Source: Hymenobacter terrestris (GTDB lineage: Bacteria; Bacteroidota; Bacteroidia; Cytophagales; Hymenobacteraceae). Taken from it: DNA of 64,000 bases. Of this stretch, positions 27,573 to 35,631 are shown in pieces. Position 1 is the first letter of the stretch; the number at the start of each line of letters is the position of its first letter. The translations under genes and the position numbers were made by a program. The notes beneath the pieces were generated by a model. It worked only from the letters and a program-made list of their open reading frames with translations, was not told the origin of the DNA and searched no databases. The DNA is taken from the NCBI RefSeq assembly GCF_013377905.1, contig NZ_JABKAV010000003.1, positions 62,001 to 126,000 on the forward strand, in the 5' to 3' direction.

Positions 27573-28814
27573 CTAGAATGCCTCGGCCACGTTGAAATAA
27601 AACGTGCCGCCCGAGTCGCCGAAGGCCGCGTCGAAGCGCAGGTTCAGGTTTTCGGCCTTCACCAGTTTGAAGCGCAGACCTGCCCCGACGGCCGGGTGCA
27701 GGCCGCTGAAAGCAAAATCGCGCAGGCGCGGGGCCACCCGGCCGGCGCTGGCAAAGCCCACCACGCCGAAGCGGTTGGTGATTGGCCGGCGATACTCGAC
27801 CTGGGCGGCGGCGTAGTTACGGTCGAGGTAGCGGCCTTCGTAGTAGCCGCGCATCAACTCATTGCCCCCCAGAGCCCCTCTTTCCAGCAGCGGCACATTG
27901 CCCGACGAAAAGTAGCCGAACACCTGATAAGCCAGCACGTGCTGGCGCTTGCCCGCGAGCTGGAAATATTGCCGCACGTCTAGCTTAGTCAGCTCGTAGC
28001 GGAACTGGCCGCCGAGCTGCTTGCCGTACCAGCCGTGGGTAACGTCGGCCAGCATACCCCGCTGGGCATTCAGCACATTGTCGCGGGTGTCGTAGGTGAG
28101 GGCCGTTTCCAGGCCAGTGCTCACGGAGCCGCGTGCGCCGTCGAACCGGGGCCGGCCGGCTTCATCGAGCAGCAGGCTTTCGGGTTCCAGCGTTACGCTG
28201 CCCACCCGCACGTGGCGCAGCCCGCCACCCACGAACAGTTTGCCCACAATCCGCCGCAACAGCAGCGGCTCGATAACCGTGTAGCGGTAGTCGTACACTT
28301 CCTCGTTGGAATCGGGCGTGTCGTTGCCCACGCCGTAGAAAAGGCGCGGAAAGCTGGAGTGCCGTAGGTTGCCGCGCAGCAGGTAGTTTTCGTGGTTGAA
28401 GAAAACCGTGTAGCCCGAGTACAGAATGAACTGGTTGTTGAGCGTGTACTGGACCGAAATGGGAACGTTTGACGTCCGGGTATCGAGGCCGGCTCCGCGG
28501 GGCTTAAAGAGGAATTTGGCTCCTACGCCCGCGCCCCAACTGGTTTCGGGGGCATACGAGATAATGGGGGCCAGCACCAGCCGGGTCGGGTACACGCCGC
28601 GCTGCGTTACCGCCGCCTGGTTGAGGTCGAACTCAAATACGTCGAGCACGCGGTCGAGAAACGAGCGGCTGGTATCGGCCGCGGCCGCCGGTACGCCCCC
28701 TGCGCCAGTTCGCAACGAGTCGGGCGGTAATTGCTGGGCCGCGGCCGGATTCGTTGCCAGAGTGCCCCCCGTTGCCAGCAAGGCCGTCAGAGAGGCTTTC
28801 CGGAATACTTTCAT
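27573..28814 (-). CDS. BamA/TamA-like outer-membrane beta-barrel
   Basis: A 413-residue exported protein: signal peptide (MKVFRKASLTALLATGG, with AAAQQ cleavage region), then a barrel-only chain of alternating strands ending in an aromatic residue (YFNVAEAF), as in Omp85 proteins. LVLAPIISYAPETSWGAGVG, TALTYDTRDNVLNAQRGMLA and LGGNELMRGYYEGRYLDRN match the bacterial surface antigen (Bac_surface_Ag) domain of BamA/TamA relatives. No POTRA domain precedes it, so it is a short member, perhaps a transporter or lipase-type barrel rather than the essential BamA. The ATG at 28814 is chosen because the upstream extension is low-complexity. Confidence 0.85.
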   Translation of the reverse strand: MKVFRKASLTALLATGGTLATNPAAAQQLPPDSLRTGAGGVPAAAADTSRSFLDRVLDVFEFDLNQAAVTQRGVYPTRLVLAPIISYAPETSWGAGVGAKFLFKPRGAGLDTRTSNVPISVQYTLNNQFILYSGYTVFFNHENYLLRGNLRHSSFPRLFYGVGNDTPDSNEEVYDYRYTVIEPLLLRRIVGKLFVGGGLRHVRVGSVTLEPESLLLDEAGRPRFDGARGSVSTGLETALTYDTRDNVLNAQRGMLADVTHGWYGKQLGGQFRYELTKLDVRQYFQLAGKRQHVLAYQVFGYFSSGNVPLLERGALGGNELMRGYYEGRYLDRNYAAAQVEYRRPITNRFGVVGFASAGRVAPRLRDFAFSGLHPAVGAGLRFKLVKAENLNLRFDAAFGDSGGTFYFNVAEAF

Positions 28815-29011
28815 AAGCTGATTTCCTGCGAAGATTAAGGTGAAAAGGGCGGCCGGGCACGGGGGCCGACCTGCCACTTTCGGAAGCTGCTGGGTCAAAC
28901 CCGGTATCCGGCCAAGGCTACTGCCGCCCGGCCGCCGCCGAAAGTGGTTTGGAGGGCGCGGGAAATAAATCCGGCAACCAGCCCGGCCGCTGCCTCCTAA
29001 AACGGGCTTGC

Positions 29012-29019
29012 TACCTTTG
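29012..29019 (+). promoter_or_regulatory. -7 box TACCTTTG for the dehydrogenase
   Basis: Exact -7 element 23 bases ahead of the ATG at 29042. The -33 region has no clear TTG. Confidence 0.45.
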
Positions 29020-29041
29020 GGTTCCACTCTCCCCCACCTGT

Positions 29042-30259
29042 ATGCCCACCCTTACCATCGGCCTGCTGCGCGAAGGCAAAACCCCGCCCGACAAGCGCGT
29101 GCCGCTCACGCCCAAGAAGTGCATCGAGGCCCAGGACCAGTTTCCGGGCCTGACGATAGTGGCCCAGCAGAGCGAAGTCCGGGCGTTTGCCGACCAGGAG
29201 TACCGCGACGTGGGCCTGGAGGTGCGCCCCAGTGTAGCCGATTGCGACGTGCTGATGGGCGTGAAGGAAGTGCCGGTGGCCGAGCTGCTGCCCAACAAAA
29301 CCTACTGCTTCTTCTCCCACACCATCAAGAAGCAGCCGGCCAACCGCGAGCTGCTGCGCCAGGTGCTGGCGCGTAACATCACCCTCATCGACTATGAAGT
29401 GCTGACCGATGAGGAGAGCGGGCGCATTGTGGCCTTTGGGCGCTGGGCCGGCATTGTGGGGGCCTACAACGGCCTGCTCACCTACGGCCGCAAGCATGGC
29501 CTGTTCCAGCTCAAGCCCGCCTACGAGTGCGTGGATATGGAGGATATGCAGGAGGAGTTTTTCAAGGTGAAAAAGTTGCCGCCCATTAAAATGGTGGTAA
29601 CCGGCACCGGCCGCGTGGCCCAGGGCGCCGTGGAGGTGCTGGAGCTGATGGGCATCCGGCGGGTAAGCGTGTACGACTACCTCTACCTCGATTTCAATGA
29701 GCCGGTGTACACCCAGCTGCGTAGCTCCGATTACAACTGCCGCCGCGACGGCCGCGTGTGGGACACGCCCGATTTCCACCGCCACCCCGAGCAGTACGAA
29801 AGCACGTTTCACAACTTCCTGCCCGTAACCGACCTGTTGATTGCCTGCGCCTACTGGCACCCCCAGGCCCCGCGCCTGTTCGCCGAGGAGGACACGCGCC
29901 GCCCCGATTTCCGCATCAACACCATTGCCGACGTTACCTGCGACATCGACGGCTCGGTGCCCACCACCCACCGCAGCACCACCATTCAGGAGCCCGCCTA
30001 CGACTACAACCCCGCCACCGGCGAGCTGCACGCGGCTTATTCAGCGCCGGAGCATATCACCGTAATGGCCGTTGATAACCTGCCCTGCGAGCTGCCCCGC
30101 AACGCCTCGCGCGACTTCGCCCGCCAACTCATCTCCCACGTGCTGCCTCATCTGTTGGCCACCGGTGGGCCCGACGAGGTGATTGAGCGCGCGACTATTG
30201 CCCGCGGCGGCCAGCTCCTGCCCCGCTACCAGTACCTGGCCGACTACGTAGCCGATTAG
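29042..30259 (+). CDS. Alanine dehydrogenase/saccharopine dehydrogenase-like NAD(P) oxidoreductase
   Basis: A 405-residue cytosolic enzyme with the alanine dehydrogenase/PNT N-terminal domain (GLLREGKTPPDKRVPLTPKK, VLMGVKEVPV) and a Rossmann domain (MVVTGTGRVAQGAVEVLELM). Conserved FGRWAGIVGAYNGL and INTIADVTCDIDGSVPTT match the lysine-forming saccharopine dehydrogenase (LYS1-like) branch more than true alanine dehydrogenase. The reaction is therefore likely NAD(P)-linked reductive amination or saccharopine cleavage, but the substrate cannot be set from sequence. The ATG at 29042 follows a TACCTTTG box by 23 bases; a strong hairpin follows the stop. Confidence 0.82.
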   Translation: MPTLTIGLLREGKTPPDKRVPLTPKKCIEAQDQFPGLTIVAQQSEVRAFADQEYRDVGLEVRPSVADCDVLMGVKEVPVAELLPNKTYCFFSHTIKKQPANRELLRQVLARNITLIDYEVLTDEESGRIVAFGRWAGIVGAYNGLLTYGRKHGLFQLKPAYECVDMEDMQEEFFKVKKLPPIKMVVTGTGRVAQGAVEVLELMGIRRVSVYDYLYLDFNEPVYTQLRSSDYNCRRDGRVWDTPDFHRHPEQYESTFHNFLPVTDLLIACAYWHPQAPRLFAEEDTRRPDFRINTIADVTCDIDGSVPTTHRSTTIQEPAYDYNPATGELHAAYSAPEHITVMAVDNLPCELPRNASRDFARQLISHVLPHLLATGGPDEVIERATIARGGQLLPRYQYLADYVAD

Positions 30260-30278
30260 GTACGCTTCTCGGTTAAGG

Positions 30279-30319
30279 CAAGCGCGTCATCCGGCTCAGG
30301 CCGGATGACGCGCTTGTTT
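30279..30319 (+). terminator. Terminator after the dehydrogenase
   Basis: CAAGCGCGTCATCCGG pairs with CCGGATGACGCGCTTG around a six-base loop and is followed by TTTT, 20 bases past the stop. Confidence 0.85.
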
Positions 30320-30356
30320 TGAAGCTATATAGGAGGATGCATGTTATACCCAGATT

Positions 30357-30446
30357 GTCATACTGAGCTTGCCGAAGTATCTCTACCGCTTCGTTGTAAT
30401 CGTTGAGCGAAGAGTGGTAGAGATGCTTCGGCAAGCTTAGCATGAC
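30357..30446. repeat. GTCAT-family hairpin, imperfect copy
   Basis: Ends GTCATACTGAGCTTGCCGAA and complement-like TTCGGCAAGCTTAGCATGAC over 90 bases, with inner ATCTCTACC/GGTAGAGAT. It is the same family and nearly the same inner sequence as the perfect copy at 14215-14302, but with scattered mismatches. Confidence 0.85.
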
Positions 30447-30491
30447 GGCCTTTTGACTTATTGAACAGATTTGTTCACCAGAGTAATAGCG

Positions 30492-31322
30492 CTATACCTT
30501 CAGGACCGGGTATTTGGCCTGTACCAGCATGTGGAGGCCGTAAGCCATCAGGCCCAGGGCCACTATGCCCAGCACTACCGGCCCCATACTGGCCAGCAGA
30601 TCGAACGCCTCATCGGTGCTACCAACGGCCGTGGCACGCGACTGTTGGCCAGCCTGAATGAAGAAGTAGCCGATAATGCCTAATACAACACCCCGGGCCG
30701 TGTAGCCTATCTGTCCGAGCCGGTACACGGTGTTCTGCTGGCCGCCCGGAATGTCGCTGCTCTGCACATGCTTGTGGAACTTACCGGAATAGGCTTGGTA
30801 AAACTGGTAGAAACCAACGCCGATAGTGACTGCGCCTACCAGCATAACGATCCAGTCGCCGCCGGGCCAGGCCAACACCCGGGCCGTGAGGGTTTGCTGG
30901 GTGTCGCCGCCGCTGTCGGCCGAGCCGCTTAGGGCCAGCTTGGCGGCGTACCAAGCCAGACTGGTGTACAGCAGGCCGCTTGCCGCATAGCCCACGCGTC
31001 GCGCTATACCGGCACTATCACTGCCTTTGTCTTCGGTGTCACGCACTGCCTGCACCATCCGCCACACAATGTAAGCCAACAGGCCCAGCGCAATCAAGCC
31101 CAGCAGTACCGGGCCGCCGGGCAGGCCCTGTAACGTCTGAACGGCCTGTTTCTTGTCGGCTGTCTGGCCTTCCTGCTGTCCGGTGGCCGCCAACAGCGCC
31201 AGCAGGCCCATCAGTCCATAAACGGCGCCTTTAGCGGCGAATCCTACGCGAGCCAGCGTCCGCAGGCCCCCCGATGGGGCATTGGTAGGTAGCGTATTTG
31301 AGAGTGTATCGGAAAGGGTCAT
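30492..31322 (-). CDS. DUF1206 integral membrane protein
   Basis: A 276-residue inner-membrane protein with six hydrophobic segments arranged as three related helix pairs. Each repeat opens with a small-residue helix (ARVGFAAKGAVYGLMGLLAL, RRVGYAASGLLYTSLAW, GQIGYTARGVVLGIIGYF), the DUF1206 signature. Between the pairs lie short loops with charged residues such as DTEDKGSDSAG. Function unknown; the family is widespread and not essential in any system I know of. It converges on the GTCAT hairpin and the dehydrogenase terminator. Confidence 0.9.
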   Translation of the reverse strand: MTLSDTLSNTLPTNAPSGGLRTLARVGFAAKGAVYGLMGLLALLAATGQQEGQTADKKQAVQTLQGLPGGPVLLGLIALGLLAYIVWRMVQAVRDTEDKGSDSAGIARRVGYAASGLLYTSLAWYAAKLALSGSADSGGDTQQTLTARVLAWPGGDWIVMLVGAVTIGVGFYQFYQAYSGKFHKHVQSSDIPGGQQNTVYRLGQIGYTARGVVLGIIGYFFIQAGQQSRATAVGSTDEAFDLLASMGPVVLGIVALGLMAYGLHMLVQAKYPVLKV

Positions 31323-31461
31323 GAGTTAGCTGCTTGCTGAGATTGAAATGGCCATAGTGCCGTTGCCGGAGCAGAAAAAACGATAAAGCCTGCCGGGCGC
31401 AGCGCAGCCGGGCAAACCGCCCGCCCGCGCCCGCCTACCCGACCTCTTACGGCAGAAAACG

Positions 31462-32037
31462 CTAAAAGGTGGCCCGGCGGCTGTTGTTCAGCAAGCCATC
31501 GGGCCGGTATACACTTACACCCGGATGGGCCAGGGCCGCGTTGCCGGGTATATCGAGCGTAAGCAGGGGCTTGCCGCGCACCATGGTGTCGGCCATCAGC
31601 TGCGCCAGGTTGCCGCCGGGGTCCATGTAAGGAATGAAAAAGTCGTCGGCCATATCGGCCAGCAGCAGGTTGCGGATGGTCGCCGTTTCAAGGCTTACAG
31701 CACTCACCTCCGGCTCGAAGGGCGTGATGAACAGCAAATATCCCCGCTTTAAATCGGCTTCGTGCTCAAAAGCGGTGTTTGGCTGAATGCCCCGCCCCAG
31801 CACGTACAGGATGGGCTGCTCGGTGCCTTGGCGCAGAAAATGATAAACCGTCTGCTCCAGTCGCGAATGAAACCCCGATGCAATACAGCGCTGCTGCTGC
31901 CGCTGCTCCATGGCCCAGCGGTAGGTTTCGCGCTCAATGGCTGCCGGGTAAGCGCGAGAACACAGAAACACCGTTTTGGGCAACGCCAGCAGGGCCGGGC
32001 TACCAAGGGTGCGCAGTTCTTCCGGCAGCGTCAGCAT
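31462..32037 (-). CDS. DprA/SLOG-like Rossmann protein
   Basis: A 191-residue cytosolic protein. KTVFLCSRAYPAAIERETYRW followed by CIASGFHSRLEQTVYHF and QPILYVLGRGIQ follows the order of the nucleotide-binding core of DprA/Smf and related SLOG proteins (strand, GFHS loop, helix, strand). The DNA-binding extension of true DprA is absent, and the length is about half that of DprA, which argues against a role in transformation. A possible role is nucleotide-signal sensing, which is inference from the fold. The gene stands alone between DUF1206 and the BLUF gene, with an AT-rich spacer upstream (32038-32100) holding its promoter. Confidence 0.6.
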   Translation of the reverse strand: MLTLPEELRTLGSPALLALPKTVFLCSRAYPAAIERETYRWAMEQRQQQRCIASGFHSRLEQTVYHFLRQGTEQPILYVLGRGIQPNTAFEHEADLKRGYLLFITPFEPEVSAVSLETATIRNLLLADMADDFFIPYMDPGGNLAQLMADTMVRGKPLLTLDIPGNAALAHPGVSVYRPDGLLNNSRRATF

Positions 32038-32251
32038 GTAGAAAAATTTTACCTTTTGTTATTGATAAAGTTAAATAAAATATTGATAAAATCATTATAA
32101 ATGAATTATCTATTGGACACTACCGCACCTTGCCAAGTTTCGAAGCTTCTTACAAACCCGAAAGAAAGTCGTACTGCGACTATGCGGACACCAGGTGAGG
32201 CGTGACGTTTTGGTTGGTACCAGACACTTTTCCAAACAGCTTCTTCATGGG

Positions 32252-32704
32252 CTAGGAGGCTGCCGCGCTATCCGGATCGGAGGAAGGTGAGGTACCAAAA
32301 ACAGCATCACGCACCATGTTCAATACCAGCGCATCCGACATGCTAAGCGACGCTGGATTCTGACTTACCTCGCTCGGTAGGAAGAAGCCTTCGAGATGAG
32401 CAAAACCCACCTCATCTAAGGGGTGAAAGGCCATCGACCATTCCGCGAAGCTGCGCTGCGTAATGGTTTTGTGAACCATTTTAACCACATTAACATGCCG
32501 CGTATCGCTGCTTATTTCTTCGTAAAGTGGCTCCACCACGTCAGCCTCTCCCTCCAGAATCTGAGCAATATGGCCATTGCTGTAAAGCAACATTCCCGTA
32601 ATGCCACGCGCAGTATTATACTGCCGGTATTTGTCAAGCATAGCCCGTAATTCAAGGTCATCAATATCCTGCGCGGCTACGCTCATATAAACAAGATGGA
32701 TCAT
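32252..32704 (-). CDS. BLUF-domain blue-light photoreceptor
   Basis: A 150-residue short BLUF protein that senses blue light through bound FAD. The photochemically essential residues are all present: Tyr6 (LVYMS), Asn30 (YRQYNTARGITGMLLY), Gln48 (GHIAQILEGE), and Trp89/Met91 (EWSMAF). BLUF occupies residues 1-95; the tail of about 55 residues is helical and ends in a low-complexity Ser/Ala run, as in stand-alone PixD-type proteins. No EAL/GGDEF output domain is fused, so signalling must go through a partner that is not obvious nearby. Confidence 0.93.
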   Translation of the reverse strand: MIHLVYMSVAAQDIDDLELRAMLDKYRQYNTARGITGMLLYSNGHIAQILEGEADVVEPLYEEISSDTRHVNVVKMVHKTITQRSFAEWSMAFHPLDEVGFAHLEGFFLPSEVSQNPASLSMSDALVLNMVRDAVFGTSPSSDPDSAAAS

Positions 32705-32804
32705 GGGGATAGAACCAATAGAGGCAGACCTTTTTACGTGTCGCCTGTAGATGGGTTTAACAAGACAGGTTCCTTTACTATGTTGCGCCTGAGCGCATAC
32801 ACAA

Positions 32805-32834
32805 CCGCCCGATACTCTTGAGGAGTACCGGGCG
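32805..32834. terminator. Hairpin between CsbD and BLUF genes
   Basis: CCGCCCG-A-TACTC pairs with GAGTA-C-CGGGCGG around a short loop, about 27 bases past the CsbD stop. No long T-run follows, so strength is uncertain. Confidence 0.55.
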
Positions 32835-32860
32835 GCGTGAAGTAACTCTATCGGGAAAGT

Positions 32861-33079
32861 TTAGAACGTGCGCTGGAACCAGTGCTTGATGTCGTCCATC
32901 GTTTCGCCGGTTTTCTGCTGCAGATTGCCAAGCCACTCGTCCTGCTTACCTTCCTCGTAGTCGAGGTCGTCGTCGGTGAGGTTGCCCCACTTCTGCTTGG
33001 TTTGGCCTTTAATTTCGTTCCAGTTGCCGCGGGCGCGGAGCTCGGTGCTGTCGTCGATGCCGTTGTTATTAGCGTCCAT
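32861..33079 (-). CDS. CsbD-family stress protein
   Basis: A 72-residue hydrophilic protein with the CsbD pattern: RGNWNEIKGQTKQKWGNLTD, then DDDLDYEEGKQDEWLGNLQ and a final amphipathic helix ending HWFQRTF. CsbD-like proteins are small, abundant and induced by general stress in many bacteria; the mechanism is unknown. The N-terminus (MDANNNGIDDSTE) is short and acidic. It is a single gene followed by a hairpin at 32805-32834. Regulation by stress or light next to the BLUF gene is possible but not shown by the sequence. Confidence 0.9.
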   Translation of the reverse strand: MDANNNGIDDSTELRARGNWNEIKGQTKQKWGNLTDDDLDYEEGKQDEWLGNLQQKTGETMDDIKHWFQRTF

Positions 33080-33154
33080 GATAGTAGGGTTAGGGTGGAA
33101 GATAACTGCTTTACGCGTTAGCGTGCAGCAAAGTTGACATACAGGGCATGAATG

Positions 33155-33871
33155 CTAAAAGTGTGTAGTCGAACCCAATAAGATAAGGAACAGGATAGAA
33201 CCAAAGACTGCCAGCGTTCCGGCACCTACCCCCAAACCTGCGGCGGCCTTGCCCAGCTTGCGGTTATGAGCCTGCCGGCGGTAGCCGTCGTAGTAGGCTG
33301 GATCGTTGAGCAGGTCGGGCTGGGGAGCATTCAGGTTATAGCGCTTAGGTGGTGTAAGGGCAATAGCGCCGCCCACCACCGGCCCGCCATAGAAGGTCGT
33401 TACTGTAGCGGCGAAAGTGCCCCAAAACACGCCCTTGTCGGGCTTATAATATTTCCGGCTATCTTGGCGGCCCAGGGCGGTGCGCTGCGCCGTGCTCAGG
33501 CCTACTAGGCTGGTGCCGGGCGCCGACGCCGAAACTGCCCGAAGTACTTCCCGCGTGCCATTGGCAAACCGAACCATGAATACGTCGGTGGCGGCCAGCT
33601 GCATTGTATCGGCGGCCGTGGCTTGGCCGAGCGAGTCGGTGGCGGGCGGTAGGGGCAGGTAGCGCACCAGCTGGGGGGTAATGCGCAGTACCCGGGCCGG
33701 CAATTCGTCGCCGTTGGTGCGCACAATAACATCGGTGGCAGCGCCGGTAGCCAGCGTCACTACCGGCGCTGCCGCCGAGTCGGTCACGACGGCCGGGGTC
33801 TGCTGGGCCTGGCTTTGGCCGGCCCCCAATAAGGCGGTTACAGTCAGCAGGGAAAAGAGTAGCGTACGCAT
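33155..33871 (-). CDS. Exported hypothetical protein, tandem family member A
   Basis: A 238-residue protein with a signal peptide (MRTLLFSLLTVTALLGAG, then QAQQ) and a C-terminal membrane helix (about 212-232). The core shares NGDELPARVLRITPQLVRYL, DVFMVRFANGTRE, LGRQDSRKYYKPDKGVFWGT and a DPAYYDGYRRQAHNRKLGKA block with its neighbour. The DVFMxRxANGT element is common in Bacteroidota exported proteins of unknown function. The start at 33871 is set by the signal peptide; 18 upstream codons are not conserved. A, B and C follow each other on one strand with gaps of 81 and 49 bases. Confidence 0.8.
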   Translation of the reverse strand: MRTLLFSLLTVTALLGAGQSQAQQTPAVVTDSAAAPVVTLATGAATDVIVRTNGDELPARVLRITPQLVRYLPLPPATDSLGQATAADTMQLAATDVFMVRFANGTREVLRAVSASAPGTSLVGLSTAQRTALGRQDSRKYYKPDKGVFWGTFAATVTTFYGGPVVGGAIALTPPKRYNLNAPQPDLLNDPAYYDGYRRQAHNRKLGKAAAGLGVGAGTLAVFGSILFLILLGSTTHF

Positions 33872-33952
33872 GGTTTCTTCAAATGAGAGCTTGGTGTCTG
33901 TAATACCTGTGCGCCGCCATGGCACTGGTCTGGGCCTTGGTTAAGGGTAACT

Positions 33953-34669
33953 TTAATACATATTCAAAAAGCTGCCGCTAAGCACAGTGCTGCTGACTAC
34001 TGCGAGTACAAGCATGAGGCTTGCCGCGCCGAGCCCAACGCCCAGAAAGGCTTTCCCTGCTTTGCGGCTTTTAGCCTGCTGTTGGTAACCATTATAGTAG
34101 TTAGGGTCTTGAAGCAGAACCGGAGCGGGGGCCTGCAGGCTGAGGTGCGACGGCGGACTGAGGGCCACCGCGCTACCCACCACCAACCCAGCAGGCCCGG
34201 CGGCGGCCGTGCTGGCAAAAGTGCCCCAAAACACGCCTTTCGCGGGCCGGTAGTAGCGGCGACTGTCCTGGCGGCCTAACTCGTGGCGCTGCGTAGCACT
34301 TAAACCCACCAGCGAAGAAACTTCGGCAGCAAAACCTTTCGCCGACTGAAACAGCCCTCTGGTACCATTGGCGTAGCGAATCATGAATACGTCGGCAACG
34401 GCTAGCTGCAGCGTATCGGGAGCAATGGGAGGCGCATCGGTGGCGGGCAGCGGCAGGTAGCGTACTACCTGCGGTGTAACGCCTAACACCCGGGCCGGCA
34501 ACTCGTCGCCGTTGATGCGCACAATAACATCGGTGGCAGTACCCAGGGCAGGGGGCGCGGCCTGTACTGCGGCCGAATCGGCTACGGCAACCGGGGGCTG
34601 CTGGGCCTGGGCCCGGCTGGCTCCCAGCAGGGCCCAAGTAATCAGCAGCAGGCAGAATAAGGTGCGCAT
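33953..34669 (-). CDS. Exported hypothetical protein, tandem family member B
   Basis: Also 238 residues, with a signal peptide (MRTLFCLLLITWALLGASRA) and C-terminal helix. It parallels member A almost block by block: NGDELPARVLGVTPQVVRYL, DVFMIRYANGTRG, LGRQDSRRYYRPAKGVFWGT, DPNYYNGYQQQAKSRKAGKA. Equal length and matching gaps mean A and B arose by duplication; the linkers (Pro/Ala-rich, about 20-45) have diverged. The conserved KGVFWGTFA with RQDSR(K/R)YY looks like a binding or anchoring surface, but no enzyme motif is present. Probably periplasmic or membrane-attached. Confidence 0.8.
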   Translation of the reverse strand: MRTLFCLLLITWALLGASRAQAQQPPVAVADSAAVQAAPPALGTATDVIVRINGDELPARVLGVTPQVVRYLPLPATDAPPIAPDTLQLAVADVFMIRYANGTRGLFQSAKGFAAEVSSLVGLSATQRHELGRQDSRRYYRPAKGVFWGTFASTAAAGPAGLVVGSAVALSPPSHLSLQAPAPVLLQDPNYYNGYQQQAKSRKAGKAFLGVGLGAASLMLVLAVVSSTVLSGSFLNMY

Positions 34670-34718
34670 AGCCTCCGCAGACAGGAAAAGAAGAGAAATG
34701 GTGAAAACGCCCGCGCCC

Positions 34719-35459
34719 TTAGCGGCGGCGGTAGTTGAAGCCCAGCAGCAAGCTAAACCGCACGCCGCCGTTGCCGGGTACCACAGCTAGGTTTACCGGA
34801 AAATTAACGTCCTCTACCTTAAATGAAGTGCCGATAGCCAGGGCAATGTTGGCGCCGGCCGGCGTTATGTTAGGCCCCAGGCCGAACTCGAAGCCCTTGG
34901 GCCCGCGGATACCAACCAGCGCGTTCAGGCTGGGGATGAATTTGCCCTGTTCCAGCCCGCCAATCAGCGGTACTACTTCAACCAACCCCGCCAACCCCGA
35001 GGAAAGCCGGAAGATGCGCGTTTCGAACTGCCAGCCAAACTGCGTGAGAAAGGGGTTAAGGCGAAAGTCCTCGCGGGCCTTGTCAGCCGCTCCGCCCGTG
35101 AGCACCGTGAAGCCGATGCGTGGCCCGCTAAGGTTAACGGTGGGGTCAATCAGGAGCTCGTCGCCGGGTACCGCGGGGCCAGCCGGGGGCACGGCCGGCA
35201 GTTGCCGCGCTCCGCCGGGCGTGCCGAACACCTCCTTGGTGCCGTTGGCGTAGCGAATCATGAAAACGTCGGTTTTACGCACCGTAATCAGTGGTCCGTC
35301 GGGGTTGTCGGTGCGGCGGTAGGTTACGCCGGTGGGCGAAATCTCCACCACTTTCACGGCAATTTCTTCGCCCGATTGCTTGGTAAGCATGTCTTGGGCT
35401 TGGGCAGTGAAGGCCGAAATCAGCAGCAGGAGCAGTAAGCTAAGTAAACGTGGGAGCAT
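34719..35459 (-). CDS. Exported hypothetical protein, tandem family member C
   Basis: A 246-residue protein with signal peptide (MLPRLLSLLLLLLISAFTAQ). Its first third carries the same module as A and B (GEEIAVKVVEISPTGVTYRR, TVRKTDVFMIRYANGTKEVF), but the rest differs: GPRIGFTVLTGGAADKA, FLTQFGWQFETRIF, GIRGPKGFEFGLGPNI and a C-terminal FSLLLGFNYRRR suggest a small outer-membrane beta-barrel or barrel-like sheet. So a shared N-terminal module is joined to two different C-terminal parts within one tandem group. It is divergent from the helical-repeat gene at 35632. Confidence 0.8.
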   Translation of the reverse strand: MLPRLLSLLLLLLISAFTAQAQDMLTKQSGEEIAVKVVEISPTGVTYRRTDNPDGPLITVRKTDVFMIRYANGTKEVFGTPGGARQLPAVPPAGPAVPGDELLIDPTVNLSGPRIGFTVLTGGAADKAREDFRLNPFLTQFGWQFETRIFRLSSGLAGLVEVVPLIGGLEQGKFIPSLNALVGIRGPKGFEFGLGPNITPAGANIALAIGTSFKVEDVNFPVNLAVVPGNGGVRFSLLLGFNYRRR

Positions 35460-35631
35460 GGCAGTAGGGCTTAGGGTGAAATTCTCCGGAAAGATGCCAA
35501 TTCGTCCACGCTTAGTTGCAACCAAGATGTTCTATATTTAGACCCGCTGCGCAACTGTATTTGAAGAGAATATACTTGTAAATCAGTGGTTTATAGTAAT
35601 ATATTCAGACTTTACAATACCCTGCCTGCTC

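Noticed and set aside
28997..30031. 344-codon minus-strand frame
   Set aside because: Antisense to the dehydrogenase gene, which has clear domain motifs on the plus strand.
31462..32037. Calling the Rossmann protein a functional DprA
   Set aside because: It is about half the length and lacks the DNA-binding extension; only the nucleotide-binding core pattern is present.
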